64,000 nt of DNA, taken from Acinetobacter lwoffii (GTDB lineage Bacteria; Pseudomonadota; Gammaproteobacteria; Pseudomonadales; Moraxellaceae). Location of the stretch: assembly GCF_024129435.1 (NCBI RefSeq), contig NZ_JAMXXN010000009.1, positions 1-64,000 on the forward strand. Direction: 5' to 3'. A model generated the notes under the pieces. That model was given only the letters and a program-made list of their open reading frames with translations, was not told the origin of the DNA and ran no database searches. This document shows positions 8,563-17,679 of this stretch, in pieces. The position numbers and the translations under genes were made by a program. Position 1 is the first letter of the stretch. Each line of letters begins with the position of its first letter.

Positions 8563-8730
8563 TCAGTTAAATTCGTCTGCCTCTGGTATTTTCTTATCCA
8601 GCTCCCGCTCAGACTGCTCGTCCTGCTTGCTCTTTACAAAAATAAATCGATAGGCAGCGGTAAAAAAGCCAATCGTAATTCCTGCAATGACTAAAGGCGC
8701 CAGAACTTTGTTAGGTTTCTTGGTATTCAT
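8563..8730 (-). CDS. Small membrane protein with charged tail, 55 aa
   Basis: The ATG at 8730 follows AAGGAAAA. The product has a lysine-rich N-terminus (MNTKKPNKV), one transmembrane helix (LAPLVIAGITIGFFTAAYRF) and a highly charged cytoplasmic-type tail (KSKQDEQSERELDKKIPEAD). It lies downstream of the mechanosensitive-channel-like gene on the same strand, beyond that gene's terminator. I recognise no family. Confidence 0.6.
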   Translation of the reverse strand: MNTKKPNKVLAPLVIAGITIGFFTAAYRFIFVKSKQDEQSERELDKKIPEADEFN

Positions 8731-8752
8731 TCATTTTTCCTTATGACTGAAC

Positions 8753-8782
8753 AAAATCGACCACATGAGCGTGGTCGATTTT
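8753..8782 (-). terminator. Terminator after the MscS-like gene
   Basis: A perfect 12-bp stem AAAATCGACCAC/GTGGTCGATTTT with a six-base loop lies 16 bp past the stop codon at 8799. Confidence 0.75.
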
Positions 8783-8798
8783 GCTTAAAAATAAAAGG

Positions 8799-10745
8799 TT
8801 ATTTCAGGTCATCTTTTTTCTGAGTTGAACGGTCAATATCGACATCTGGCTCTTTTTCTCCGGTTGAACCAAATGGATTATTGGCTGGTGGATGAGTCGG
8901 ATCGACTTTTACTGAATCTGGTACGGCCTGATCCGCATCCGGATTGACAGGATCAATACCTAATGACTCATCATCCTGTGGTGCAGTGGTAAGGATTGCC
9001 GGGGTAGTATGGGATAAATCCGTACTCATAGGCGTACTCTTGTCTGAATCCTGATTTGGCACGATGCCTGCTCCTGGAGTTGTGATTGAGGAATCGCTAG
9101 TACCCGTAGCAGTTTGCGAACCACCAGAGGACTGGCTCATTGAGCTATCTGTAGAACTCATACCCATCGCCGCACCTGTAGTACCTGACATGTCGGCTGC
9201 ACTTGTACCTGTGGTCTTGCTACCTAATCCAGAAAATATGCTGTTCTCAGCTTTTTCTTTGACTGGATTGGGTTCTTTAGCTTCTCGTTTGGCTTTATCA
9301 ATCAAATCTGTGAGTACACGCTCCGCAGGTTGACGACCACCCAAACCAAATGCCAAGGCAAATGCCACTGCTACAGCACCCAAAGTTAGACCAAATGCCA
9401 AGTTAACAATTGAATCGGCAATACCCATGGCACGCAGACCCATTGCCACAACGAGTCCCATGATCAGAACACGAACCAGATTGGCTAACCAGCGTGAGCT
9501 GTTATATTCACCACGTTGTACGATATTCGCAACAATATTTGCCAGCCAGAAACCGATTACCAGAATCACCGCACCGAGCAGGATATTGGCACCGAAGTAG
9601 ATGAACATTGCAATAAGACCACTGATCTGTTCAAAGCCCAGACGGTTCGCTGCTTCAGATACCGCAAATAGCATGGTGAATAAAACGATCAGGAAACCGA
9701 CTACACTGGAAAGTTTAGTCGTGCCTAAAAAACGCTGGATATCCAGTTTGGCAGGAATTTCATCAACACCTGTACCGGCAACTACTTCAACTACCAGACG
9801 TGCTACCAGTTTAGACACCACATACGCCAGAATCAGAATCAACGCAGCAGCGATGATATTCGGAATGGCATTCATGATTTCATACAGCATGGCTGTAGCA
9901 GGCTGAGAAATGGCCTCGATACCCAATGCTTCAAATGCAATGATCAGTGCGGTAATGATCACCACGGCGAAGATAAATGAACCAACTACCTGAGAAATAT
10001 TTGAGCTTTTGAAGATACCTACTTTTTCAGCATGTTGCTGTACATTCAGACTGTTTAATAGCCCTTCAACAATACCGCGCACAATTTTCGCCAGGATATA
10101 ACCGACAAAAATGATCACTGCAGCAATAAAGATGTTTGGTAAGTAACTTACGACATCGGTCAGCATATTTTGAACTGGTAACAGCAGACCGTTGAGACCC
10201 AGAATAGACAGCACGATTGGCAAGAACAGCAATAAAATTAACCAGTAAGCAATTTCACTGATGTTTTTACTAATCGGACTAACACCGACTTCAGCACTGA
10301 GTTTTTCATCGAGTTGCGTTCGATCCAGCAGCTTTTGTAGCCCTATCTTGACCAAATTGGCCACAATCCAACCTATGAATCCGACTGCAATTGCACCTAG
10401 TAACTGCGGGATAAATAACAGGAACTGCTGGATCATATTACTGAATGGACCGCTGACACTGGTAAGATTGAGCACGTTCAGCGCACCAATCACGGCAATA
10501 ATCAGAATAATCCAGAACACGACGCGGGCGATAATGCTCTCCACATTGGAGTGATGACCTGTCGCCGTATTTAAATGTGTATTGGTGCCCAGTTTTTGCA
10601 AGAGCTTTTTAACGCCTGCCGAGACCAGTAACGCAATGATCCAGCCAATTACTAATATGGCAATTGCACTAAGAATGGGATGGAACTGATCCCAGTAGTA
10701 CATGGCATCGAAGCCACCACGCGGGCTTCTCATATAATCATTCAT
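8799..10745 (-). CDS. MscS-related membrane protein with repeated TM_helix units
   Basis: This 648-residue inner-membrane protein contains about five copies of the conserved TM_helix unit (Pfam PF05552 type): a hydrophobic strand, a GW/GY/GF turn, then a basic amphipathic helix. Examples are GWIVANLVKIGLQKLLDRTQ, GYILAKIVRGIVEGLL, AYVVSKLVARLVVEVV and GFWLANIVANIVQRGE. A glycine/alanine-rich helix, LAFGLTLGAVAVAFALAFGL, ending GGRQPAERVL resembles the pore helix of MscS, but the usual beta-domain after it is absent. Instead, residues from about 500 form a Ser/Thr/Gly-rich, then acidic and proline-rich, tail. A role in osmotic or mechanical sensing is inferred from family only. Confidence 0.8.
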   Translation of the reverse strand: MNDYMRSPRGGFDAMYYWDQFHPILSAIAILVIGWIIALLVSAGVKKLLQKLGTNTHLNTATGHHSNVESIIARVVFWIILIIAVIGALNVLNLTSVSGPFSNMIQQFLLFIPQLLGAIAVGFIGWIVANLVKIGLQKLLDRTQLDEKLSAEVGVSPISKNISEIAYWLILLLFLPIVLSILGLNGLLLPVQNMLTDVVSYLPNIFIAAVIIFVGYILAKIVRGIVEGLLNSLNVQQHAEKVGIFKSSNISQVVGSFIFAVVIITALIIAFEALGIEAISQPATAMLYEIMNAIPNIIAAALILILAYVVSKLVARLVVEVVAGTGVDEIPAKLDIQRFLGTTKLSSVVGFLIVLFTMLFAVSEAANRLGFEQISGLIAMFIYFGANILLGAVILVIGFWLANIVANIVQRGEYNSSRWLANLVRVLIMGLVVAMGLRAMGIADSIVNLAFGLTLGAVAVAFALAFGLGGRQPAERVLTDLIDKAKREAKEPNPVKEKAENSIFSGLGSKTTGTSAADMSGTTGAAMGMSSTDSSMSQSSGGSQTATGTSDSSITTPGAGIVPNQDSDKSTPMSTDLSHTTPAILTTAPQDDESLGIDPVNPDADQAVPDSVKVDPTHPPANNPFGSTGEKEPDVDIDRSTQKKDDLK

Positions 10746-10903
10746 GTTGTTCTACCCTCTTTGTTATTAAGCTATTTATCTGAAATCGGGGGCATCTCCC
10801 TGAAACAATCAGCCCCTTCTTCTTCCGGATTCATATTAGATTTGATGTTTTCAGACTCAAGCCAGGTAGATGGCACTACCTTAAAACATCACCATCCATT
10901 GCA

Positions 10904-10934
10904 AAAAAGCCCCAGTGGTTCACTAGAGCTTTTC
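10904..10934 (-). terminator. Terminator after the 110-aa membrane protein
   Basis: AAAAAGC...AGTG-GTT-CACT...GCTTTT forms an interrupted stem just past the stop codon at 10947. Confidence 0.55.
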
Positions 10935-10946
10935 AGGTATTTTCAG

Positions 10947-11279
10947 TTATTGAGTCGCCTGTCCATCAGTCGCAGTTGCTGTTGCTTCTGTGCCATCACC
11001 CACGGTTGCTGTAGCTTCCGTTCCATCATTCATGGTGGCGGTGCCTTGTGTAGACTCACCGACCGGAGTTGAATTATTTGGGGTAGCAGGCTGTACATTC
11101 GGATTTGGATGTCCTGCAGGAGCATCATTCGCATCTGGATTCATGTCAGCAAACATATAGAACAGTAGTGCGAGTAAAAAAATACCGACCAAAATCAAGA
11201 TATAAACAGGGATACGCTTTTTCTGCGTCACGTCTGTCTGATGATTTAAAGGTGGTTTTTTATTGAAATCATCGACCAT
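10947..11279 (-). CDS. Single-pass membrane protein with TEATAT repeats, 110 aa
   Basis: The ATG at 11279 is chosen because GAGGATGG sits about five bases upstream. Residues 1-22 are polar and basic, residues 23-43 are one helix (IPVYILILVGIFLLALLFYM), and the rest is a low-complexity extracytoplasmic segment of Asn/Pro, then imperfect repeats of DGTEATATVG and DGTEATATAT encoded by about 30-bp repeats. It lies upstream of the MscS-like gene, whose own tail is similarly Thr/Ser/Gly-rich, and a terminator separates the two. No known function; the repeats may vary in copy number between strains. Confidence 0.65.
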   Translation of the reverse strand: MVDDFNKKPPLNHQTDVTQKKRIPVYILILVGIFLLALLFYMFADMNPDANDAPAGHPNPNVQPATPNNSTPVGESTQGTATMNDGTEATATVGDGTEATATATDGQATQ

Positions 11280-11417
11280 AACCATCCTCACTCTTTGTTA
11301 TTCATAAGTAGATTTTTAGAATAACAAGCTGTGAATAGGGCTTCTGTGACAAAACATGGTGAGATGGTGACGGGATGTAAGTCACTAATCCATCAGAATT
11401 CTCTGCTGGATGCTGCT

Positions 11418-12233
11418 TTAAAATAGCCGTTTGGCCGGGCTATGCTGCATGTCGACTGGGGTTTGGTGTTCATCTTTCAACTGCACCCCTGAGAGCTGTA
11501 ACTCACAGGATTTACGCATCAATGCCACCAGTCGCTGGATGGCAATTGGATAGGCCAAGCCCGCAGGACGGACATTGGAAATACAGTTACGCAAGGCATC
11601 ATGACAGCCCTTAAAAGCATTATAAGTGTAGTAAATTCCCATACTGTCCGGTGAGCTCAAACCTGGCCGTTCGCCAATCAGCATGACCAGCATTTTTGCC
11701 TGTAAAATTTCTGCCACTTCATCGCCTAGTGCCACACGACTGCCACGGGCAATCATTAAGGGGGCAATCTGCCAACCTTGTTCTTTGTATGCCTCCAGCA
11801 ACGCTGGAATAAAATGCAAGCTGTTTTCCTCAATGGCACGTGCCGACAGCCCATCTCCTACAATGATGACCACATCCCAATGTTGCTGATGTTCGGCCCG
11901 GTATTGCCGCAACATCATTTTGGATTGTTCTGAAAGCACACGCCCAAGATCGGGACGTTTAAGATAAAGGTCCTTTTCCACAGCCTGACTTTCAATATCC
12001 AGAATGGGTAGTCCTGTTTTACTCAAACCAGCTTTTAAAGATTCAACATCAAGTGGCTTCAGTACCGCATCTTTGGCTTGCGCATGTGCCAACTGAAATT
12101 CCAGACTTGGTCGAGTCGGCAAGCTGCCCCCAGTTCGGCCCATGGCAATCCGCGCATCGGTAAAAGCTTTTAACTTCTGCCAAGGATTATCCTGTAATTG
12201 GGACTCAAATTTCACATCGGCAATCAGTTTCAT
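11418..12233 (-). CDS. eutC: Ethanolamine ammonia-lyase small subunit
   Basis: This is a 271-residue subunit of the adenosylcobalamin-dependent enzyme that converts ethanolamine to acetaldehyde and ammonia. Recognisable segments are ARIAMGRTGGSLPTRPSLEF near the start, the VVIIVGDGLSARAIEEN block, PLMIARGSRVALGDEVAE, MLIGERPGLSSPDSMGIYYT and a C-terminal cysteine-containing RNCISNVRPAGL. It is slightly shorter than the 295-residue E. coli protein. It lies nine bases after eutB in the eat-eutB-eutC operon. No microcompartment shell genes or aldehyde dehydrogenase are in the window. Confidence 0.95.
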   Translation of the reverse strand: MKLIADVKFESQLQDNPWQKLKAFTDARIAMGRTGGSLPTRPSLEFQLAHAQAKDAVLKPLDVESLKAGLSKTGLPILDIESQAVEKDLYLKRPDLGRVLSEQSKMMLRQYRAEHQQHWDVVIIVGDGLSARAIEENSLHFIPALLEAYKEQGWQIAPLMIARGSRVALGDEVAEILQAKMLVMLIGERPGLSSPDSMGIYYTYNAFKGCHDALRNCISNVRPAGLAYPIAIQRLVALMRKSCELQLSGVQLKDEHQTPVDMQHSPAKRLF

Positions 12234-12242
12234 AGTACTTCC

Positions 12243-13628
12243 TCAAGACAGGATTAGACGTGAAAATTGCTTCGGTAGCTCGGTCGGCCAATGCAGCTGA
12301 TTGGACTGTTGTGCCAAAATGCCTTGCTGTTGTAGCCAGTGGTCAAATTCAGGAGCTGATTTTAATCCCAGTAATTGCCGGATGTAGAGCGCATCATGAA
12401 AGGAGGTCGTCTGATAATTCAGCATCACATCATCTGAACCGGGAATACCCATGATAAAATGCAGTCCGGCATTGGCGAGTAAGGTCAACATTACATCCAT
12501 ATCATCCTGATCGGCATCGGCATGATTGGTATAGCAGATATCGCAACCCATTGGCACACCGAGCAGCTTGCCACAGAAATGATCTTCCAGCCCGGCCCGG
12601 ATAATCTGCTTGCCGTTATATAGATATTCCGGCCCGATAAAGCCGACTACAGTATTGACCAGCAAGGGATTAAACTTACGCGCTACAGCGTAGGCACGCG
12701 CTTCCACGGTCTGCTGGTCCACGCCATGATGGCCATTGCTGGATAAGACACTGCCCTGTCCGGTTTCAAAATACATGACATTTTGGCCCACGGTGCCGCG
12801 TTGCAGGCTTAAAGCGGCCTCATAACCTTCCTGCAACAGCGCCAGATTGATCCCGAAACCGGTATTGGCTTTTTCGGTTCCCGCAATGGACTGGAACATC
12901 AGATCAATCGGAACATTTTTATTTGCCAGCTGAATGCCAGAAGTAATATGGGTCAAAACACAAGATTGAGTCGGAATCTCATATTCCTGAATAACGTGAT
13001 CGAGCAGTTTGAGCAGCTCAGTCAAATTCTGCAGATTATCTGTGGCCGGATTAATCCCGATGACCGCATCTCCATTACCGTACATCAGCCCATCCAGAAT
13101 AGATGCAGAAATTCCCATCAAATCATCAGTCGGATGGTTCGGCTGCAAACGTGTCGACAGATGACCTTCCAGACCAATGGTGTTTCTAAACCGCGTCACC
13201 ACGCGGCATTTTTTCGCTACCAGAATCAGATCCTGATTGCGCATAATTTTGCTCACTGCCGCGACCATTTCCGGAATCAGGCCCATTTTTAAGGCCGTAA
13301 TCTTTTCTGTGGTGGCATCTGCACTGAGCAGCCAGTTACGAAAATCCCCCACAGTAAAATGCGAGATCGGATAAAAGACATCAGCATCATGTTCATCCAT
13401 AATCAGGCGGGTGATTTCATCCTCTTCATAAGGAACCACAGCTTCTTGCAAAAACTGCTGTAATGGTACTTCTGCCAGACACATTTGTGCAGCAACACGC
13501 TCGGTTGCATCAGTGGCCACAATCCCTGCCAGCTGATCGCCAGAACGTTCAGGCGTAGCCTTGGCCAACAGGGTTTTTAAATCCTCAAAGACATAATGCT
13601 GACTGGCCACATTAATCTGATACAACAT
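12243..13628 (-). CDS. eutB: Ethanolamine ammonia-lyase large subunit
   Basis: This is a 461-residue catalytic TIM-barrel subunit that binds ethanolamine and, with EutC, adenosylcobalamin. Diagnostic runs are GLEGHLSTRLQPNHPTDD, GNGDAVIGINPATDN, QSIAGTEKANTGFGINLAL, YFETGQGSVLSSNGHHGVDQ and GVPMGCDICYTNHADADQDD, the last with conserved cysteine and aspartates. The start is ATG 13628 with AGGGAGAA upstream. It sits between the broken permease gene and eutC. The operon is the simple non-microcompartment type seen in Acinetobacter and Pseudomonas. Confidence 0.96.
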   Translation of the reverse strand: MLYQINVASQHYVFEDLKTLLAKATPERSGDQLAGIVATDATERVAAQMCLAEVPLQQFLQEAVVPYEEDEITRLIMDEHDADVFYPISHFTVGDFRNWLLSADATTEKITALKMGLIPEMVAAVSKIMRNQDLILVAKKCRVVTRFRNTIGLEGHLSTRLQPNHPTDDLMGISASILDGLMYGNGDAVIGINPATDNLQNLTELLKLLDHVIQEYEIPTQSCVLTHITSGIQLANKNVPIDLMFQSIAGTEKANTGFGINLALLQEGYEAALSLQRGTVGQNVMYFETGQGSVLSSNGHHGVDQQTVEARAYAVARKFNPLLVNTVVGFIGPEYLYNGKQIIRAGLEDHFCGKLLGVPMGCDICYTNHADADQDDMDVMLTLLANAGLHFIMGIPGSDDVMLNYQTTSFHDALYIRQLLGLKSAPEFDHWLQQQGILAQQSNQLHWPTELPKQFSRLILS

Positions 13629-13653
13629 AAGCAAGTTCTCCCTGCTAGATAAT

Positions 13654-15088
13654 TTATTTCAATTCCTTTTCTGCTGCCTCGATACGGGCAAATTCTTCTT
13701 CCGGTGTCCCGGCCACCAGATGATGGCGGCTATACAGCAGAAAATAGAGAATCAGTGCAACGTAAATGGCAGCTGCCATTAACCAGACTTTTGGATCGAC
13801 CAGAAAGCCTGCCACCACGGCAATCGCAGCAAGTACCAGCGCAATGGACGCAGTCACAATACCGCCCGGTGCCTGATAAGGACGTACCAGATTCGGCCGG
13901 GACAATTTCAGTTTGATATAAGACATCATCATCAAAACATAGGAAATGGTGGCACCAAAGACCGCCATCAGAATCAGCAGATCACCTTCACCTGAAAGGG
14001 ACAGCAGGAAGCCAATAATCCCCGGAATAATGATGGCCAAATAAGGTGCATGATTGCTGTTGGTTAAAGAGAGTTTTTTCGGTAAATAACCGGCACGTGA
14101 GAGTGCAAAAATTTGACGGGAATAGGCATAGATAACCGAGAAGAAACTAGCGATCAGACCTGCCAGCCCGACAAAATTCACAAAACTCGCCATCCAGGTA
14201 TTGGCCCCATAAACCGCTACTAAAGCATCAACCAGTGGCGCACCGGAATCTTTCAGCGTATCTGCACCTGCTGCGCCAGGACCGAGCAGCAAAATACTCA
14301 GGGCAAAGAATGCCAGAATCAGCATGGAACCAATCAGGCCACGCGGCAAGGATTTGGCTGGCTCTTTGGCCTCCTCGGCTGCCAGTGGCACCCCTTCAAC
14401 TGCCAGAAAAAACCAGATCGCATAAGGCACTGCTGCCCAGATAACCCAATGGCAGGAAACTGCTTGCACCTGCAGCTTCTGTACTGACCGCAATATCAAA
14501 CAGGTTTGTACTATTAAAATGAGGCAACATGCCAAAGATAAACACCATCAAGGCAACCGCAGCAATTGCGGTAATCACGAACATGATTTTGAGTGCCTCA
14601 CCAGCACCTTTCAGATGCAAGCCCATAAACACTAAATAGCTCACCAGATAAATGATCCAGCCGCCAATGCCAAACAGGGCTTCGCAATAAGCGCCAATGA
14701 AACACGCAATTGCTGCTGGAGCGATGGCATATTCAATCAGAATGGCACTTCCGGTCAGATAGCCGCCAAAGGGACCAAAAGCAGTCCGGGCAAAACTGTA
14801 ACCCCCGCCCGCAGTCGGCAGCATGGTCGACATTTCCGACATGGCTAGGCACATACACAAATACATAAATGCCACCACAATAGTCGCAATAAACATGCCT
14901 CCCCAACCCGCCTGTGCCAGACCGAAATTCCAGCCGGCAAAGTCACCGGAAATCACATACGCGACCCCCAGACCGACGAGAAGCAGCCAACCTACGGCGC
15001 CTTTCTTGAGCTGGCGCAAGGCAAAATAATCTTCTTGTACTGCTGTTTCAGTCACACTGGTATCAATCACACTTTTTGACTCTGACAT
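13654..15088 (-). pseudogene. eat: Ethanolamine permease, frameshifted
   Basis: Two overlapping frames together make one APC-superfamily permease. The first (14396-15088) covers the N-terminal half, starting MSESKSVIDTSV and running through GWGGMFIATIVVAFMYLCMC and PTAGGGYSFARTAFGPFGGY to SSFLPLGY. The second picks up at WAAVPYAIWFFLAVEGVPLA and runs to KELK. Removing one G from the GGG run at 14436-14438 (minus strand) gives GYLAAVPYAIWFFLAVEG, which fits the family, and a protein of about 477 residues. Position directly upstream of eutBC supports ethanolamine uptake. The break is a genuine mutation or a one-base assembly error; everything else in the gene is intact. Confidence 0.82.
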
Positions 15089-15237
15089 AGCAACCTCGTT
15101 GTTTTTATCGTTGTTCTCTGAAGATATGCATAAGCCATACCAGTTCCGCAGGCTTTAGTGAAGACGGTTGAGACGCTGCCTTTCAGCGATGAAATGCGTT
15201 ATAATTATCCACCTTCTCATTTATACACCCGAGTTAT

Positions 15238-15660
15238 ATGGCGTATCGTCAACAAAGTGTATCGCTTGATCTTGATACTGACGTCACACATCAATGTACG
15301 CTGCACTACAGCCGTGATCAGCATCTGATTGGAATTATTGAATTTAGCAAGCCAAGCTTCCTGCTTCGCTGGCAGGATCTGGAATATTTCCGTCGTCGTA
15401 CCGAAGAATTTTCCGTGATGCCTTTTCCGGACTGTGTGAATGCGATGATTATCGATATTCGAGATGTGACAGCATGGCTGGATAATGAAGTGCCGATTAT
15501 TCCATGGCGCTTATTGGAAGAAGACTGTCCGGTGCGTCTGGTGGTGCCTGCAGACCGTATTGAGCACTATGCCGGATTCTTTGAACCGACTTGGCTCAGC
15601 CCCGATGTCGAAACCGCCATTCAGGAAATCCGTGAATCCATGGATATGTTTGTGCATTAA
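15238..15660 (+). CDS. Hypothetical protein, 140 aa
   Basis: The frame starts at an ATG preceded by CCCGAG. The product begins MAYRQQSVSLDLDTDVTHQC and has alternating hydrophobic strands and helices: LIGIIEFSKPSFLLRWQDLE, NAMIIDIRDVTAW, CPVRLVVPADRIEHYAGFF, then an amphipathic C-terminal helix VETAIQEIRESMDMF. That alternation resembles a STAS-like alpha/beta domain, but I cannot assign it confidently. It is divergent from the ethanolamine operon and is followed by a strong terminator, so it is probably transcribed alone. Confidence 0.7.
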   Translation: MAYRQQSVSLDLDTDVTHQCTLHYSRDQHLIGIIEFSKPSFLLRWQDLEYFRRRTEEFSVMPFPDCVNAMIIDIRDVTAWLDNEVPIIPWRLLEEDCPVRLVVPADRIEHYAGFFEPTWLSPDVETAIQEIRESMDMFVH

Positions 15661-15670
15661 GCTTGAATCG

Positions 15671-15697
15671 AAAAAACCTCCGAAATGGAGGTTTTTT
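15671..15697 (+). terminator. Rho-independent terminator
   Basis: AAAAAACCTCC/GGAGGTTTTTTT with a short loop, just after the 140-aa gene. Confidence 0.85.
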
Positions 15698-15736
15698 TAT
15701 GGCTTATTCTTTTTTCATCTTTTTAGCTTAATCCCT

Positions 15737-15820
15737 TTATCTATTTGTACGAAGCCATTTTTCAGCAGATTTTCTTTGCTGATTCAGTAACATTTCAGCA
15801 ATAAATTCAGCTTGAGTCAT
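15737..15820 (-). CDS. Possible 27-aa microprotein
   Basis: A short frame encodes MTQAEFIAEMLLNQQRKSAE followed by KWLRTNR. An AGGGGATAA stretch lies about 10 bases before the ATG at 15820. It would be a small amphipathic, basic peptide. It might be a real microprotein or the remnant of a larger gene; it is reported only because the intergenic region before gltI is otherwise empty. Confidence 0.25.
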   Translation of the reverse strand: MTQAEFIAEMLLNQQRKSAEKWLRTNR

Positions 15821-15940
15821 GCTGGATTTATCCCCTAAGATGAATATAAACGAGCACTTAGACTTTATAGCAATAATCCCAATACAGTCTCAGCACTAGA
15901 AACCGGCTCAAGCATAATAATTGAAAAATGGAGTTTTACG

Positions 15941-16873
15941 ATGAAATCAAAATATCAGTTCGCCACGCTGCTGTGTGCCAGTGCCCTGACCTTGGGACTG
16001 AGTGCCTGTAGTGATAATCAGGCGCCAAATCATCAGCAAAGTGGCGAGAAGGCTTCTGGCACACTGAATAAAATCAAGCAGTCCGGCACCATTGTTCTAG
16101 GTTATCGTGACTCCTCGATTCCATTTTCCTATATTGCCGACAACCCGAATCAGCCGGTTGGCTATGCGCATGACCTGCAACTGAAAGTGGTCGAAGCCGT
16201 TAAACAGAAGCTGAATCTTCCTGATTTAAAAATCCGTTATAACCTGGTGACCAGCCAGAACCGGATTCCACTGGTCTCCAACGGTACAGTCGATCTGGAA
16301 TGTGGTTCGACGACCAACAATAAGGAACGTCAGCAACAGGTCGATTTCTCGGTCGGCTTCTTTGAAGTGGGTTCCCGCCTGTTAACCGCAACCGATTCCG
16401 GAATCAAGGACTTTAGCGATCTGAAAGGCAAAAAGTTGGTGACCACTGCCGGCACCACTTCGGAACGTTACATCCGTCAGCATGAAAAAGAATTGGGCAT
16501 TGGTGAAATCATTTCCGCCAAAGATCATGCAGAATCTTTTTTAATGCTACAAAGTGGCCGTGCTGCAGCCTTCATGATGGATGACATTCTGCTGGCCGGA
16601 GAAAAATCCAAAGCTAAAAATCCAGAGCAATGGGAGATTGTCGGGACTGCGCCAATCAATGAAATTTACGGCTGTATGCTGCGTAAAGGCGATACCGAAT
16701 TTAAGCAGGTGGTCGATGACGCGATTAAAGCCACGTATAGCTCAGGTGAAATCAACAATATGTATAAAAAATGGTTCCAATCGCCCATTCCACCGAAAAA
16801 TATCAATCTAAACTTTGCCATGTCAGACGACTTAAAAAGCTTGATTAGCAACCCGCATGACCGTGATCAATAA
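15941..16873 (+). CDS. gltI: Glutamate/aspartate-type ABC importer, substrate-binding lipoprotein
   Basis: This 310-residue family-3 solute-binding protein has a lipoprotein signal (ATLLCASALTLGLSACSDNQ, lipobox LSAC). GTIVLGYRDSSIPFSYI opens lobe one, DLECGSTTNNKERQQQVDFS carries ligand-contacting residues, and SDLKGKKLVTTAGTTSERYI is the hinge and second lobe. These match GltI-type glutamate/aspartate binders, which usually have a soluble periplasmic form; here it seems membrane-tethered. It is the first gene of gltIJKL on the plus strand, with the first permease 62 bases downstream. Confidence 0.88.
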   Translation: MKSKYQFATLLCASALTLGLSACSDNQAPNHQQSGEKASGTLNKIKQSGTIVLGYRDSSIPFSYIADNPNQPVGYAHDLQLKVVEAVKQKLNLPDLKIRYNLVTSQNRIPLVSNGTVDLECGSTTNNKERQQQVDFSVGFFEVGSRLLTATDSGIKDFSDLKGKKLVTTAGTTSERYIRQHEKELGIGEIISAKDHAESFLMLQSGRAAAFMMDDILLAGEKSKAKNPEQWEIVGTAPINEIYGCMLRKGDTEFKQVVDDAIKATYSSGEINNMYKKWFQSPIPPKNINLNFAMSDDLKSLISNPHDRDQ

Positions 16874-16935
16874 GTTCTAAATCTTATCCACCTTGCTTGG
16901 GCATGATTTGCCTGAGCATACTTGTTGGAGTTGCG

Positions 16936-17679
16936 ATGAATTACAGCTGGAATTGGAGTGTCTTATTACAGCCGACCGGGATTGGCGATAGCACCTATCT
17001 CAACTGGATCATGACCGGCATCGGCTGGTTGGCCGTGATTGCGATTGTGGCCTGGTCGATTGCCATGTTCCTGGGTAGCCTTCTGGGCATCATGCGGACC
17101 TTACCCAGTCCTACGGCTCGAGCAATTGGAACTACTTACGTCACCATTTTCCGTAATATACCTTTACTCATCCAGTTATTTATCTGGTTTTATGTGGTGC
17201 CCGACTTTCTACCGGACAGCATTCATAACTGGTGGATCAATGATTTAGGCGCCAATACCACGGCGCTAATTTCTGCCAGTATCGGCTTGGGGCTGTTTAC
17301 CGCAGCGCGGGTTTGCGAACAGGTACGTACCGGAATTGAAGCCATCCCACCTGGGCAGGTCAATGCGGGCTATGCCATGGGTTTTAATACCGCACAATTA
17401 TACCGCTATGTGATTTTACCGCAGTCTTTCCGCATGATCTTGCCACCGCTCAGTTCTGAACTGACCAACTGCGTCAAGAATACTTCGGTGGCTTCACTGG
17501 TTGGGGTTGCAGAAATCATTTCCCAGATGAAAACCATCAGCGAATATACCCAAAATACCATTGAGATTTATACCTACGTCACGCTGATTTTTATCCTGAT
17601 TAATGTCTGCTTAATAGGCTTGATGAACTTCCTGGAAAAGCGATTTCAGGTGCCTGGTCTGATTGCAGGAGTGAAATAA
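16936..17679 (+). CDS. gltJ: Amino-acid ABC importer permease (GltJ-like)
   Basis: This is a 247-residue inner-membrane permease. The start is ATG 16936 (MNYSWNWSVLLQPTGIGDST) with TTGGAG upstream. Typical HisMQ-type features are TIFRNIPLLIQLFIWFYVVP, GLFTAARVCEQVRTGIEAIP, the EAA-loop region ending GYAMGFNTAQLYRYVILPQS, and NCVKNTSVASLVGVAEII. It pairs with the next gene as a heterodimeric channel. Its stop codon shares one base with the ATG of the second permease, so translation is coupled. Confidence 0.9.
   Translation: MNYSWNWSVLLQPTGIGDSTYLNWIMTGIGWLAVIAIVAWSIAMFLGSLLGIMRTLPSPTARAIGTTYVTIFRNIPLLIQLFIWFYVVPDFLPDSIHNWWINDLGANTTALISASIGLGLFTAARVCEQVRTGIEAIPPGQVNAGYAMGFNTAQLYRYVILPQSFRMILPPLSSELTNCVKNTSVASLVGVAEIISQMKTISEYTQNTIEIYTYVTLIFILINVCLIGLMNFLEKRFQVPGLIAGVK

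Noticed and set aside
9064..9333. Plus-strand frame opposite the MscS-like gene tail
   Set aside because: It is the complement of the low-complexity Ser/Thr/Gly tail and has no independent support.
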